Source: Nocardioides lacusdianchii (lineage in GTDB: Bacteria > Actinomycetota > Actinomycetes > Propionibacteriales > Nocardioidaceae). From it: a stretch of DNA of 64,000 nt. Where the stretch lies: positions 1 to 64,000 of the forward strand of contig NZ_JADHZD010000001.1 of NCBI RefSeq assembly GCF_020102855.1, in the 5' to 3' direction. The position numbers and the translations under genes were made by a program. The notes below the pieces were generated by a model, which was given only the letters and a program-made list of their open reading frames with translations, made no database searches and was not told the DNA's origin. Each line of letters opens with the position of its first letter. Position 1 is the first letter of the stretch. Below, piece by piece: positions 27,501 to 33,284 of this stretch.

Positions 27501-27814
27501 TCGATGGCCTGGCCGCGGCTGGCGTTGGTGTTGATGCTGACGACGGCGGCGCCGTCCTGGACGACGTCGAGGCGCGTCCTGCCCTCGGGGCTCGGCACGA
27601 CGCCGTCGAGCTGGTTGATCGGCTTGTTCAGCCGGCCCGACCAGCCCTTCTTGCCGTTGACGACCCAGATGCCGCCGTCGTTGAGCTCGGCCTCGTGCTT
27701 CTTGTAGCCGCTCGCCGTGACGGCATAGACGACGACCGCGCCGGTCGCGATGGTGAGCGCGACACCCGAGGCGATGCCCACCCGGTGCCGGCGCACGAAA
27801 GCCCCACGTGCCAC
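21554..27814 (-). CDS. Giant anchored Ig-like / fibronectin type III repeat protein
   Basis: A 2086-aa protein. GTG 27814 has AGGGGG six nt upstream. Residues about 12-33 are one membrane helix after a basic stretch (FVRRHR), predicting a cytoplasmic N-terminus and an exported body. Residues about 45-370 are beta-rich with short repeats of propeller type; then an Asn/Asp/Glu-rich linker. From about 400 to 1500 lie roughly ten Ig/cadherin-like modules carrying the VLxND or PLxND motif (VLANDLDPAGG, VLDNDVSPSGD, PLANDF). From about 1500 to 1960 are fibronectin type III modules (NGRNYNFRVQAVNRVGPSEF, NNTKYVFFIKAQNEAGYSG). The last 120 residues contain six or more cysteines. It likely forms a long extracellular rod; the ligand is unknown. 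No sorting signal is present. Confidence 0.88.
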   Translation of the reverse strand: MARGAFVRRHRVGIASGVALTIATGAVVVYAVTASGYKKHEAELNDGGIWVVNGKKGWSGRLNKPINQLDGVVPSPEGRTRLDVVQDGAAVVSINTNASRGQAIDTSKLESQDGGTAAIPTAGDVQMAGSTLASLDAETGQFWAVRYDDQLGKPVMSAVDSQADPIAEAGEGAALAVSQDGTIVVTSSEEGTVTTVAPRDAGFAEPETRDLPGGAGQVTQVTTVGDRIVTLDADAGVLSVVGGATATVPVDSVLQQAGPSADAVLVGAPDGLLGVDLDSGDDTSISDRSGTPVEPVRLGACVFGAWSGGEGAVAVQCGSDEVNQDALGGDATSLAFRVNRDEIVLNDANSGTVWDVQQDSPQRIDNWESFTSKKKNQDDENENENQTDADQRPPRAEPDSYGVRAGRTTVLHPLDNDSAPEGRILSIVDVDQPGGGARVEISPDGQTLVLQMPEDARPATFDYFIDDGRNGVAANASVDVRVRGELQNEAPDLREGYEKPTYKVPHGGALSVPVLADWRDDSDGDTLLLDSATAVNGEATGASARTTADGRIRFTAPRTDSQGQQLVRVEFAVTDGRSEPVRKSIGFQVQAPKDQKTFAPRAEPDVVRGEVGQPIKIRPLLNDLPGSDPNAPNAELSLAGKVPQQPGAKVVSDLDAGQLTFTGERAGTFFLNYNAGYGNAPLDLGTIRVDVKPRPKRAAEPIAMPDTLTVYGQAPGIVDVLANDLDPAGGLLVVQRAAADRVGDLDVAIIDGRWLRISALRPDAAAVTQTVSYTISNGTSSGVRGEVVVTQRPKPADNTPITVADRVVVRAGASVSAPVLDNDVSPSGDRLTLLGDLVDSPAPGQLEVVAPIDVTGDVGQAFVSGRIVRYVAPEQVEERDTYTVTYVAQNLDGERANGRLQVTVIPTDDPNDPPEPPTLEGRVVSGDEVKIRVPGVGVDRNGDPVTVTGITSAPRLGRIVSYGGNVLEYQAYPRTTGTDEFTYAVVDSQGAFATGTVRVAVVEPGQPQPPLAVEDRLTVEPGRTATFDPLANDFIAPGDSVEIELVEKPDGARLDPETNLVTVPAPDTLDGPPTTLVYRVTNGLNESRSTMTLETADRFNNPPIVYDAFGRADDSGSVVVDVLEGAYDPDGDAESLEVTGVGGDPSARVVDGVEVRANRGEAPKVLPFEVRDADGATAVASVYIPPTGNGLPYVLPDAQITLDAGDTVTGRISDYVAAPGGADVRLASGRRSYSASPQELQVGPDGDNGFSLSAAAGFRGPGALLVEVTSARNASGNEDSSTTEDGATVLLSIPVQVGDDTPTLECPSTVVPITAGQRYDLDIATFCTVSTPDPRDVAGLSYSAEWSQGVDGVDVGDPDGSVVAITVADTATEGGEASLTVQAEDSNTQEIRFLLDQAPAPRLQPIRVETMEAGQTRTFDIASYLQAGVADPDPRIVTVDNTGSPGVRASVSGSRLTLTAAKDARGVRASFRLVVSDVSTDDPPSSRRAEGRIEFQVVGVPEAPGAPRPYPDAQRSGAVEMGWPPPDDDGGAPVLYYVVREEKTGAKQRCDTNECVFRNLENGRNYNFRVQAVNRVGPSEFSDLSKTAQADTAPGRVQDIRMTDRGDGSITIAWDKPTTTTSKIIDYTITYVGSPNGVTVPGDKTSFPASGLDNNTKYVFFIKAQNEAGYSGVRQSPEFQPLGTPPPPAAPAVADLESGPNQTDLRIAWQSVMPEGPGPTVYSVSYSNGATTAGVPGCQGITSLTCIHSGVPYDGRTYTYRVVAANVSNSSVPSEGTAIQAVGRPAAWGAFQVAPTGSNQEAEVSYTVPDSRGSTSKVEILVAGLVVRTFPQQTGAASVRIPTPGNEQAYAVQLRVCNEDAPVGCTLSGVQNVQTYGPLRDTPLSIQSSVNGRSIQWTISGSSNGNPAVVAYQVRNDGDRELPVQTFRPTGVGAFTFTTPAFTTPNYLQEQEIFVTVYDDAPGDRGQREGRSSATSGAPPTPSIAIGRGARCQDDNPDQPACAQALETKCTVDSCAYVLLTVRFAEGAPQTRWSCDFDQFDFRRDPSGDGDFSGQVAPFYSSGQRVSGRCTFSSIYTAAGFDVSFP

Positions 27815-27972
27815 GCCATTCCCCCTTGGCCACACCCGATGACGTGCGCCCGCCGCAGTCAACCACAGGAGGGTAAGTATGCAGTCGAGGTTCCGACAAG
27901 TCGGGACCTCCTGCGGCGGACGTGGACGATGGGTGATGATGGAGGCGTGGGCGTGCACGAGGGGAGCCGACG
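27815..27972. promoter_or_regulatory. Divergent intergenic region of the rod-protein and FHA-kinase units
   Basis: This 158-bp gap must hold promoters for both directions. It contains the palindrome TTCCGACAAGTCGGGA (27891-27906, 7-bp arms with one G-T) and, around it, a 9-bp inverted repeat CCGCCGCAG/CTGCGGCGG whose right arm adjoins CCTCCTG, complementary to CAGGAGG further left. The nested symmetry suggests a shared operator. No confident -35/-10 pair was found on either strand. Confidence 0.45.
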
Positions 27973-29157
27973 TTGATCGTGGAAGCGAGGTACACCGGGG
28001 GGACCGGTGTGCTGCTCGGCAGTGGCGCCCACTGGGTGCTGATGACCGACCCCGGCGACGAGCAGGTCGTGGAGGAGGTCTGGGAGGCCCTGTCCATGAC
28101 CGCGCCGACCGGGGCCGGTGTGGTCGAGCGCGTGCTGGCAATCGTCGAGAAGGCCTTCGCGGGCGACCCTCCGGGACTCGCGGTCGTCGACTTCACCTCC
28201 GGTGCCTCCACGACGTTGTCGCGCGGTGCCGGGCACGTACGCCTGTCCGGACCGGCGCGGGTCCTGAGCCTGGACGCCGGGGCCGACCCCGAGGGCCTGT
28301 CGAGCACCCGGCGCCTCGTCGGCGGCGTGGTGGGCGCCGATCGTGTCGAGCTGCGGCCGTTGTCGGTCCGCACCGCGCCAGCGGTGCAGCAGGCCGAGAC
28401 ATCCGCAGCACCCGCGCCCGCAGGTGCTCCCCTCATCGACGGCATCCCGGCCGCGATCCTCGCCGCGAAGGGCCCGGACGGGCCTCCGCCGCGCACCCGG
28501 ACCATGCGTCCGGCGCAGGACACCGGCTCGCTCACCGACACCTCCGAGCCCGACCCGCTGCTGGTGCAGCGCATCGAGGAAGGTGCCCACACCACGATCC
28601 GGCCGGCCTCCGCGCCCCACACCACCCCCGAGCCCGACGACCACGACGGGTCCACCACCTTCCGGCCCGCCCACCTCTCCCACCCGACCGCGCCCACGGT
28701 GCTGGCGGTGAGCTGCCCGCTCGGCCACCTCACGCCCCCGGCCTCGCCGCAGTGCCGCGTCTGCCACCAGCGGGTCGCGCCGCAGGAGCCGCGGCGCGTG
28801 GACCGGCCGCCGCTCGGTGGCCTGCGCCTGCCGACCGGGGAGGTCGTGCCGCTCGACCGTGGCGTCATCCTGGGCCGCAAGCCCGCGCCGGCCAAGGACA
28901 GCACCGACTGGCCGCACCTGGTGCACCTGCCCGCCGACCACTCGTTCGTCTCGCGCCGGCACCTGCAGATCGAGCTCGACGGCTGGGACGTGGTGGCCCG
29001 CGACCTCGACAGCCGCGGCGGCACCACCATCGCCCTGCCCGGGCGGGAGCCGCAGCGCATGACGGCCGGCGACGCCTATGTGCTCGAGGCAGGTACGGTC
29101 CTCGACATGGCGCACGTCTACGCGGTCCGCTACGAGACGGGGGCGACCGCCCGGTGA
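27973..29157 (+). CDS. FHA-domain adaptor with zinc ribbon and repeated Thr motifs
   Basis: A 394-aa cytoplasmic protein starting at TTG 27973, with GAGGGGAG about 8 nt before it. Residues 1-130 form an unrecognised alpha/beta domain. Residues 140-245 are low-complexity and hold three similar motifs: TMRPA (177-181), TTIRPA (207-212) and TTFRPA (228-233). A zinc ribbon follows (C248, H252, C261, C264). The C-terminal FHA domain (about 297-385) has GVILGRK and SRRH (327-330), the phosphothreonine-binding loops. The Thr motifs are plausible phosphorylation sites for the kinase coded next, read by this or another FHA domain. The end overlaps the kinase by 4 nt. Confidence 0.82.
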   Translation: MIVEARYTGGTGVLLGSGAHWVLMTDPGDEQVVEEVWEALSMTAPTGAGVVERVLAIVEKAFAGDPPGLAVVDFTSGASTTLSRGAGHVRLSGPARVLSLDAGADPEGLSSTRRLVGGVVGADRVELRPLSVRTAPAVQQAETSAAPAPAGAPLIDGIPAAILAAKGPDGPPPRTRTMRPAQDTGSLTDTSEPDPLLVQRIEEGAHTTIRPASAPHTTPEPDDHDGSTTFRPAHLSHPTAPTVLAVSCPLGHLTPPASPQCRVCHQRVAPQEPRRVDRPPLGGLRLPTGEVVPLDRGVILGRKPAPAKDSTDWPHLVHLPADHSFVSRRHLQIELDGWDVVARDLDSRGGTTIALPGREPQRMTAGDAYVLEAGTVLDMAHVYAVRYETGATAR

Positions 29158-30566
29158 GCGCTCCGGTCATCCCCGGGTTCGCGTTCGTCGAGCACCTGGG
29201 CAGCGGCGGCTTCGCCGACGTGTTCCTCTACGAGCAGCAGTGGCCGCGCCAGCGGGTCGCGGTGAAGGTCGTGCGTCCCGACGTGCCCCTCACCGACCGC
29301 GAGAAGTACCTCTTCACCGCCGAGGCCAACGCGATGGCCCGCCTGGCCGACCACCCCTACATCGTCTCGGTGATCACCGCCGGCGTCACGGCGGAGGGCG
29401 GCCGGCCGTTCCTGGTCATGCGCTACTGCCCGCCGCCGGACCTGGGGATCCGGGTGCGCTCCAACCCGATGGCGCCGGTCGACGCCGTCGCCACCGGCAT
29501 CAAGCTGGCCAGCGCCATCGAGACCGCCCACCGCTCGGGCATCCTGCACCGCGACATCAAGCCGAGCAACGTGCTCGTGACGACCTACCACGAGCCGGCC
29601 CTCACCGACTTCGGCATCGCCGGCCACATGGCCGACGTGGAGGGCGACAACGACGTCAGGATCTCCTACCCCTGGTCGCCGCCCGAGCTCCTCGACGGCC
29701 GTTCCAACGGATCGGTGGCCTCCGACGTCTACTCGCTCGGCGCCACGATCTGGCACCTGTTGGTGGGGCGCTCGCCCTTCTCCATCCCCTCCGGCGACAA
29801 CTCCACCCGGGCGCTGAGCGCGCGCATCCTGCATGCCGCTCCCCCGGCCACCCAGCGACCCGACGTGCCGCCCGCCCTCGACCGCCTGCTCCAGCAGTGC
29901 CTGGCCAAGCGCCCCGAGCACCGGCCCTCCAGCGCGCTCGAGCTCGCCCGCGCGCTCCAGCGCATCGAGTCGGCCGCCGGCTGGGCACGCACCGCGGTCG
30001 CGGTGGAGGGCGACCGGCCCGACTCCTCGGTTGCGGCACCCGAGGTCCCGGAGTCCCCCGAGGACGCCACCGCGATGAAGCCGGTGACCGTCATCTCCGC
30101 CAGCGGACCGCGCCGCATCGCTCCGCAGGTCTCCACCCCGCCCACCGACGAGGACGAGCAGGACCGCAGCCGGGTCTCGGGCCTCGTGTGGGCCGGTGTC
30201 GGTGCGGCCGTGCTCGCACTCGTCGTGGGCTACCTGGTCCTCGGCGGCGGGGGTGAGCGCGAGGAGGACCCGGGAGTCGTGCTCCCGTCCGGCTCCCAGA
30301 CGCCGAGCGCCGTCGTGCCGGACGTGCTGACCGAGGCGCCGAGCCTCACCGGGGCTCGTACGCCGCGCGGTGTGCTCTTCGAGTGGCGTCCACCGGTCCC
30401 CCCCGAGCCGGGCGACTCCTTCAGCTATCGCCGCGACGACACCGGCGCCTACGGCAGCACCACACGGCAGCAGCTGCTGGTGCGCACCGACGAGCCGATC
30501 TGCCTCGACGTGCGGATGACGCGTGGGTCGGACAACTCCCCCACCGCCTCGGAGTGCGTCACCTGA
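29154..30566 (+). CDS. Transmembrane Ser/Thr protein kinase (PknB-like)
   Basis: A 470-aa Hanks-type kinase. The Gly-rich loop is residues 16-23 (GSGGFADV), the ATP lysine K38 (VAVKVV), the catalytic loop HRDIKPSN with D134, and DFG with D152. The activation segment reads VRISYPWSPPELLDG, where most PknB-like kinases have a GT-x-x-Y-x-APE motif, so control may differ. After a Ser/Thr/Pro-rich linker, one membrane helix spans about 342-366 and about 100 residues lie outside, ending in a fibronectin-like segment (TPRGVLFEWRPP) with two cysteines. It is coupled to the FHA adaptor and faces the rod-protein operon. Confidence 0.9.
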   Translation: MSAPVIPGFAFVEHLGSGGFADVFLYEQQWPRQRVAVKVVRPDVPLTDREKYLFTAEANAMARLADHPYIVSVITAGVTAEGGRPFLVMRYCPPPDLGIRVRSNPMAPVDAVATGIKLASAIETAHRSGILHRDIKPSNVLVTTYHEPALTDFGIAGHMADVEGDNDVRISYPWSPPELLDGRSNGSVASDVYSLGATIWHLLVGRSPFSIPSGDNSTRALSARILHAAPPATQRPDVPPALDRLLQQCLAKRPEHRPSSALELARALQRIESAAGWARTAVAVEGDRPDSSVAAPEVPESPEDATAMKPVTVISASGPRRIAPQVSTPPTDEDEQDRSRVSGLVWAGVGAAVLALVVGYLVLGGGGEREEDPGVVLPSGSQTPSAVVPDVLTEAPSLTGARTPRGVLFEWRPPVPPEPGDSFSYRRDDTGAYGSTTRQQLLVRTDEPICLDVRMTRGSDNSPTASECVT

Positions 30567-30586
30567 CCGGAGGGTGACGTGCCGAT

Positions 30587-30619
30587 GCCCCGGCGCGCTC
30601 GTGGTGAGCGCACCGGGGC
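30587..30619. terminator. Bidirectional terminator between the kinase and terC
   Basis: A 33-nt hairpin: GCCCCGG, one mismatch and GCGCTC pair with GAGCGC and CCGGGGC around a 5-nt loop. It begins 20 nt past the kinase stop and ends 22 nt before the terC stop on the other strand, so it serves both convergent genes. Confidence 0.8.
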
Positions 30620-30641
30620 GGCGTAGGGCTGCGTCAGGGCG

Positions 30642-31673
30642 TCAGTCGTCCTGGAAGTCGCGGCGCGGACCCGACTTCGCGTCCTGCTCCGCGGCGGACA
30701 TCCGGCTGGACGCCCACAGCGACAGCACCGCGGTGATCGCCAACGTGGCGATGATGACCACGAGCGAGAGCCAGATCGGGATCTCGAGCCACGGGTAGTC
30801 GAGGTGCTGGCCACCGTTGATGAAGGGCAGCTCGTTCTCGTGGAGCGCGTGCATGAACAGCTTCACGCCGATGAAGGCGAGCAGGAAGGCCAGGCCGTAC
30901 GACAGGTAGATCAGGCGCTGGAGCAGGCCACCGATGAGGAAGTAGAGCTGGCGCAGGCCCATCAGCGCGAAGATGTTGGCCGTGAGCACCAGGTAGGGCT
31001 CCTTGGTGATGCCGAAGATCGCCGGGATCGAGTCGAGGGCGAACAGCAGGTCGGTGGTGCCGAGCGTCAGGATCACGATGAACATCGGGGTGATCATCCG
31101 CTTGCCGTTGTCGACGGTGAACAGGCTCTTGCCGTGCCACTCCGAGGTGGCCGGGAAGCGACGCTCGATGAAGGCGACGAGCTTGTTCTCCTCGAACTCG
31201 TCCTCGTCCTCGTCCTCGGCGCCCTCCTTGGCCAGCTTGACCGCCGTGTAGACCAGGAAGATGCCGAAGAGGTAGAAGATCCAGCTGAAGTTGCTGATGG
31301 CCGCGGCACCGACGGCGATGAAGATCGCGCGCATGACCAGCGCCATCACGATGCCGATCATCAGGGCGTACTGCTGCAGCTCCCGCGGCACGGCGAACTT
31401 CGCCATGATGATGATGAAGATGAAGAGGTTGTCGATGGAGAGCGAGTACTCCACGAGCCAGCCGGAGTAGAACTCCAGGGCCGACGTGCCACCCGAGGTG
31501 TACCAGACGCCGAGGCCGAACAGGACGGCCATGCCGACGTAGATGGAGAGGTAGGTCGCGCACTCCTTCATGCTCGGCTCGTGCGGGCGGCGCCCGACGA
31601 CGGCGAGGTCGAAGGTGAAGATCGCGAGGGTCACCACGGCCGTGGCGATCCAGACCCAGGTGGGGACGTCCAC
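30642..31673 (-). CDS. TerC-family integral membrane protein
   Basis: A 343-aa membrane protein with about nine hydrophobic segments. It has both family motifs with membrane-embedded acidic residues, EYSLSIDNLFIFIIIM and LFALDSIPAIFGIT. An acidic cytoplasmic loop (EDEDEDEFEENK) lies between. TerC/Alx relatives export Mn2+ or help metalate exported proteins. GTG 31673 has AAGGAG seven nt upstream and starts DVPTWVW. A predicted yybP-ykoY riboswitch lies in the leader, which supports a manganese-linked role. It sits between the rod-protein cassette and map. Confidence 0.9.
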   Translation of the reverse strand: MDVPTWVWIATAVVTLAIFTFDLAVVGRRPHEPSMKECATYLSIYVGMAVLFGLGVWYTSGGTSALEFYSGWLVEYSLSIDNLFIFIIIMAKFAVPRELQQYALMIGIVMALVMRAIFIAVGAAAISNFSWIFYLFGIFLVYTAVKLAKEGAEDEDEDEFEENKLVAFIERRFPATSEWHGKSLFTVDNGKRMITPMFIVILTLGTTDLLFALDSIPAIFGITKEPYLVLTANIFALMGLRQLYFLIGGLLQRLIYLSYGLAFLLAFIGVKLFMHALHENELPFINGGQHLDYPWLEIPIWLSLVVIIATLAITAVLSLWASSRMSAAEQDAKSGPRRDFQDD

Positions 31674-31704
31674 TCTGTTGCTCCTTGGGATGGGTGGGGT
31701 GCGG

Positions 31705-31828
31705 GTCCGCGCAGCACGCGGACGCCGGAGGTCTCTTCCGCTCGCGTCAGCGCGAACCAGTGGCACCGGGCCCTGCTCGCGCAAGGGCCGTGCTGACGAC
31801 ACCACCACTACGGGGAATACTCCCCTCC
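31705..31828 (-). promoter_or_regulatory. yybP-ykoY (Mn2+) riboswitch with downstream hairpin
   Basis: On the minus strand the leader begins GGAGGGGAGTA (31828-31818), has GTCGTCAG in the middle and ends AGAGACCTCC (31736-31727). The ends GGAGG and CCTCC pair as stem P1. GGGGAGTA and GAGACC are the two conserved loops that bind Mn2+ in the yybP-ykoY class; the P1 ends in B. subtilis yybP are AAAGG/CCTTT in the same positions. A perfect 7-bp hairpin (GTCCGCG/CGCGGAC, 31723-31705) follows before the ribosome-binding site and may be the switching element. Recognised by eye, without a covariance search. Confidence 0.75.
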
Positions 31829-31876
31829 AACCCGCTCAGTCTTCCACGCACCCCTGGCGGGACGTGAAATCGCCGT

Positions 31877-32701
31877 TCAGCGTCCGCCGAATGGGACACC
31901 CAGCGCGGCGAGCCGCTGCTCGCCGCCGTCCACGGCGGTGAGCACCCACATGCCGGTCGGCGTGACGGTGAAGGTGTGCTCGAAGTGGGCGGCGTACGAG
32001 CCGTCGACGGTCGCCACGGTCCACTCGTCCTCGAGGAGGTCGGTGTGCTTGCTGCCGAGCGTCACCATCGGCTCGACGGCCAGCGCCAGGCCCTCGACGA
32101 TCGAGGGGCCGCGGCCGCGACGCCCGAAGTTCGGCACGTTGGGGGCCATGTGCATCTCGGTGCCGATCCCGTGGCCGGTGTAGTCCTCGAGGATGCCGTA
32201 GCGCCCCTCGGAGCGGACGTGCGACTCGATCGCGTGGCTGATGTCGCTCACCCGCCCGCCGAGCCGGGCAGCGGCCATGCCGCGCCACAGCGACTCCTCG
32301 GTGACCCGCAGGAGCTCGCGGACGTCGTCGGCGATCTCGCCGACCGGGACGGTGATGGCTGCGTCGCCGTGCCACCCCTCGACGATCGCGCCGCAGTCGA
32401 TGGAGATCACGTCACCGTCGGCGAGCACGCGGTCCCCGGGGATGCCGTGCACGACCTCGTGGTTGACCGAGGCGCAGATCGTCGCCGGGAAGGGCGGGTG
32501 GCTGTAGCCCTTGAACGACGGGATGCCGCCGTGGTCGCGGATGTTGGCCTCCGCGAGCGTGTCGAGCTGGAGCGTCGTCACCCCGGGGCGGACCGCAGCG
32601 CGCAGGAGCTCGAGGGTCTCCCCCACGAGTCGGCCGGCGACCCGCATCAGGTCGATCTGCTCGGGGGTCTTGATCTCGATCCCGCGGTCGCGGAAGCCCA
32701 C
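31877..32701 (-). CDS. map: Methionine aminopeptidase, type I
   Basis: A 274-aa metallopeptidase that removes initiator methionine. The five metal ligands are visible: Asp in ISIDCGA, Asp in HGDAAI, His in TGHGIG, Glu in LAVEPM and Glu in HFEHTFTV. FKGYSHPPFPATICASVNHEV is the type I substrate-pocket signature. It starts at GTG 32701, 7 nt after adk. It is the last gene of the spc operon here; infA, its usual next neighbour, is about 15 kb away. Confidence 0.96.
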   Translation of the reverse strand: MGFRDRGIEIKTPEQIDLMRVAGRLVGETLELLRAAVRPGVTTLQLDTLAEANIRDHGGIPSFKGYSHPPFPATICASVNHEVVHGIPGDRVLADGDVISIDCGAIVEGWHGDAAITVPVGEIADDVRELLRVTEESLWRGMAAARLGGRVSDISHAIESHVRSEGRYGILEDYTGHGIGTEMHMAPNVPNFGRRGRGPSIVEGLALAVEPMVTLGSKHTDLLEDEWTVATVDGSYAAHFEHTFTVTPTGMWVLTAVDGGEQRLAALGVPFGGR

Positions 32702-32708
32702 GGCAGGC

Positions 32709-33284
32709 TCAGCTCTGCGGGATCGCGTCGAGAGCGGCGAAGATGCGGGCCGTCACGTCGTCGACCTCACCCATCCCGTCGACCTCGATGAGGATGCCGC
32801 GCTCGCGGTAGACACCGATGAGCGGCTCGGTCTGCTCGGAGTAGACCTCCTGCCGGCGCCGGATGACGTCCTCGGTGTCGTCGGCACGACCGTCGGTCTG
32901 CGCGCGCTGGAGCAGGCGCTGCACGAGCTCCTCGGGGTCGACCGTCAGCACCACGACGGCGTCGAGCTGGTGACCGGTGAAGCCGATCATCCCGTCGAGC
33001 TCGGTGACCTGCGCGAGGGTTCGCGGGTAGCCGTCGAGCAGGAAGCCCGGGCGGGCGTCCTCCTCGTCGATCCGGTTGCGGACCATGCGGTTGGTGACCT
33101 CGTCGGGGACGTACTCACCGGCGTCCATGTAGCCCTTGGCCTCCACGCCGAGCGGCGTGTTCTGCGAGACGTTGGCCCGGAAGATGTCGCCGGTGGAGAT
33201 CGCCGGCACGCCGAAGTGGTCGGCCACGAAGCGGGCCTGCGTGCCCTTGCCCGCACCCGGCGGGCCCATGAGGATGAGTCTCAT
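32709..33284 (-). CDS. adk: Adenylate kinase
   Basis: A 191-aa short-form adenylate kinase (AMP + ATP to 2 ADP). The P-loop is GPPGAGKGTQ (residues 7-16), the AMP-binding NMP domain begins ISTGDIFRANV, and the signature GFLLDGYPRTLAQ follows. The LID is short and lacks the zinc cysteines of long-form enzymes. Its ATG immediately follows the secY stop (TAGATG, no gap), so it is translationally coupled to secY, the common arrangement in this operon. Confidence 0.97.
   Translation of the reverse strand: MRLILMGPPGAGKGTQARFVADHFGVPAISTGDIFRANVSQNTPLGVEAKGYMDAGEYVPDEVTNRMVRNRIDEEDARPGFLLDGYPRTLAQVTELDGMIGFTGHQLDAVVVLTVDPEELVQRLLQRAQTDGRADDTEDVIRRRQEVYSEQTEPLIGVYRERGILIEVDGMGEVDDVTARIFAALDAIPQS

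Noticed and set aside
22571-27976. An 1801-codon open frame on the plus strand
   Set aside because: It lies antisense to the giant Ig/fibronectin gene, its product is Arg/Val/Gly-rich without domains, and such mirrored frames are expected at 70% GC. The minus-strand reading has clear repeats and motifs.
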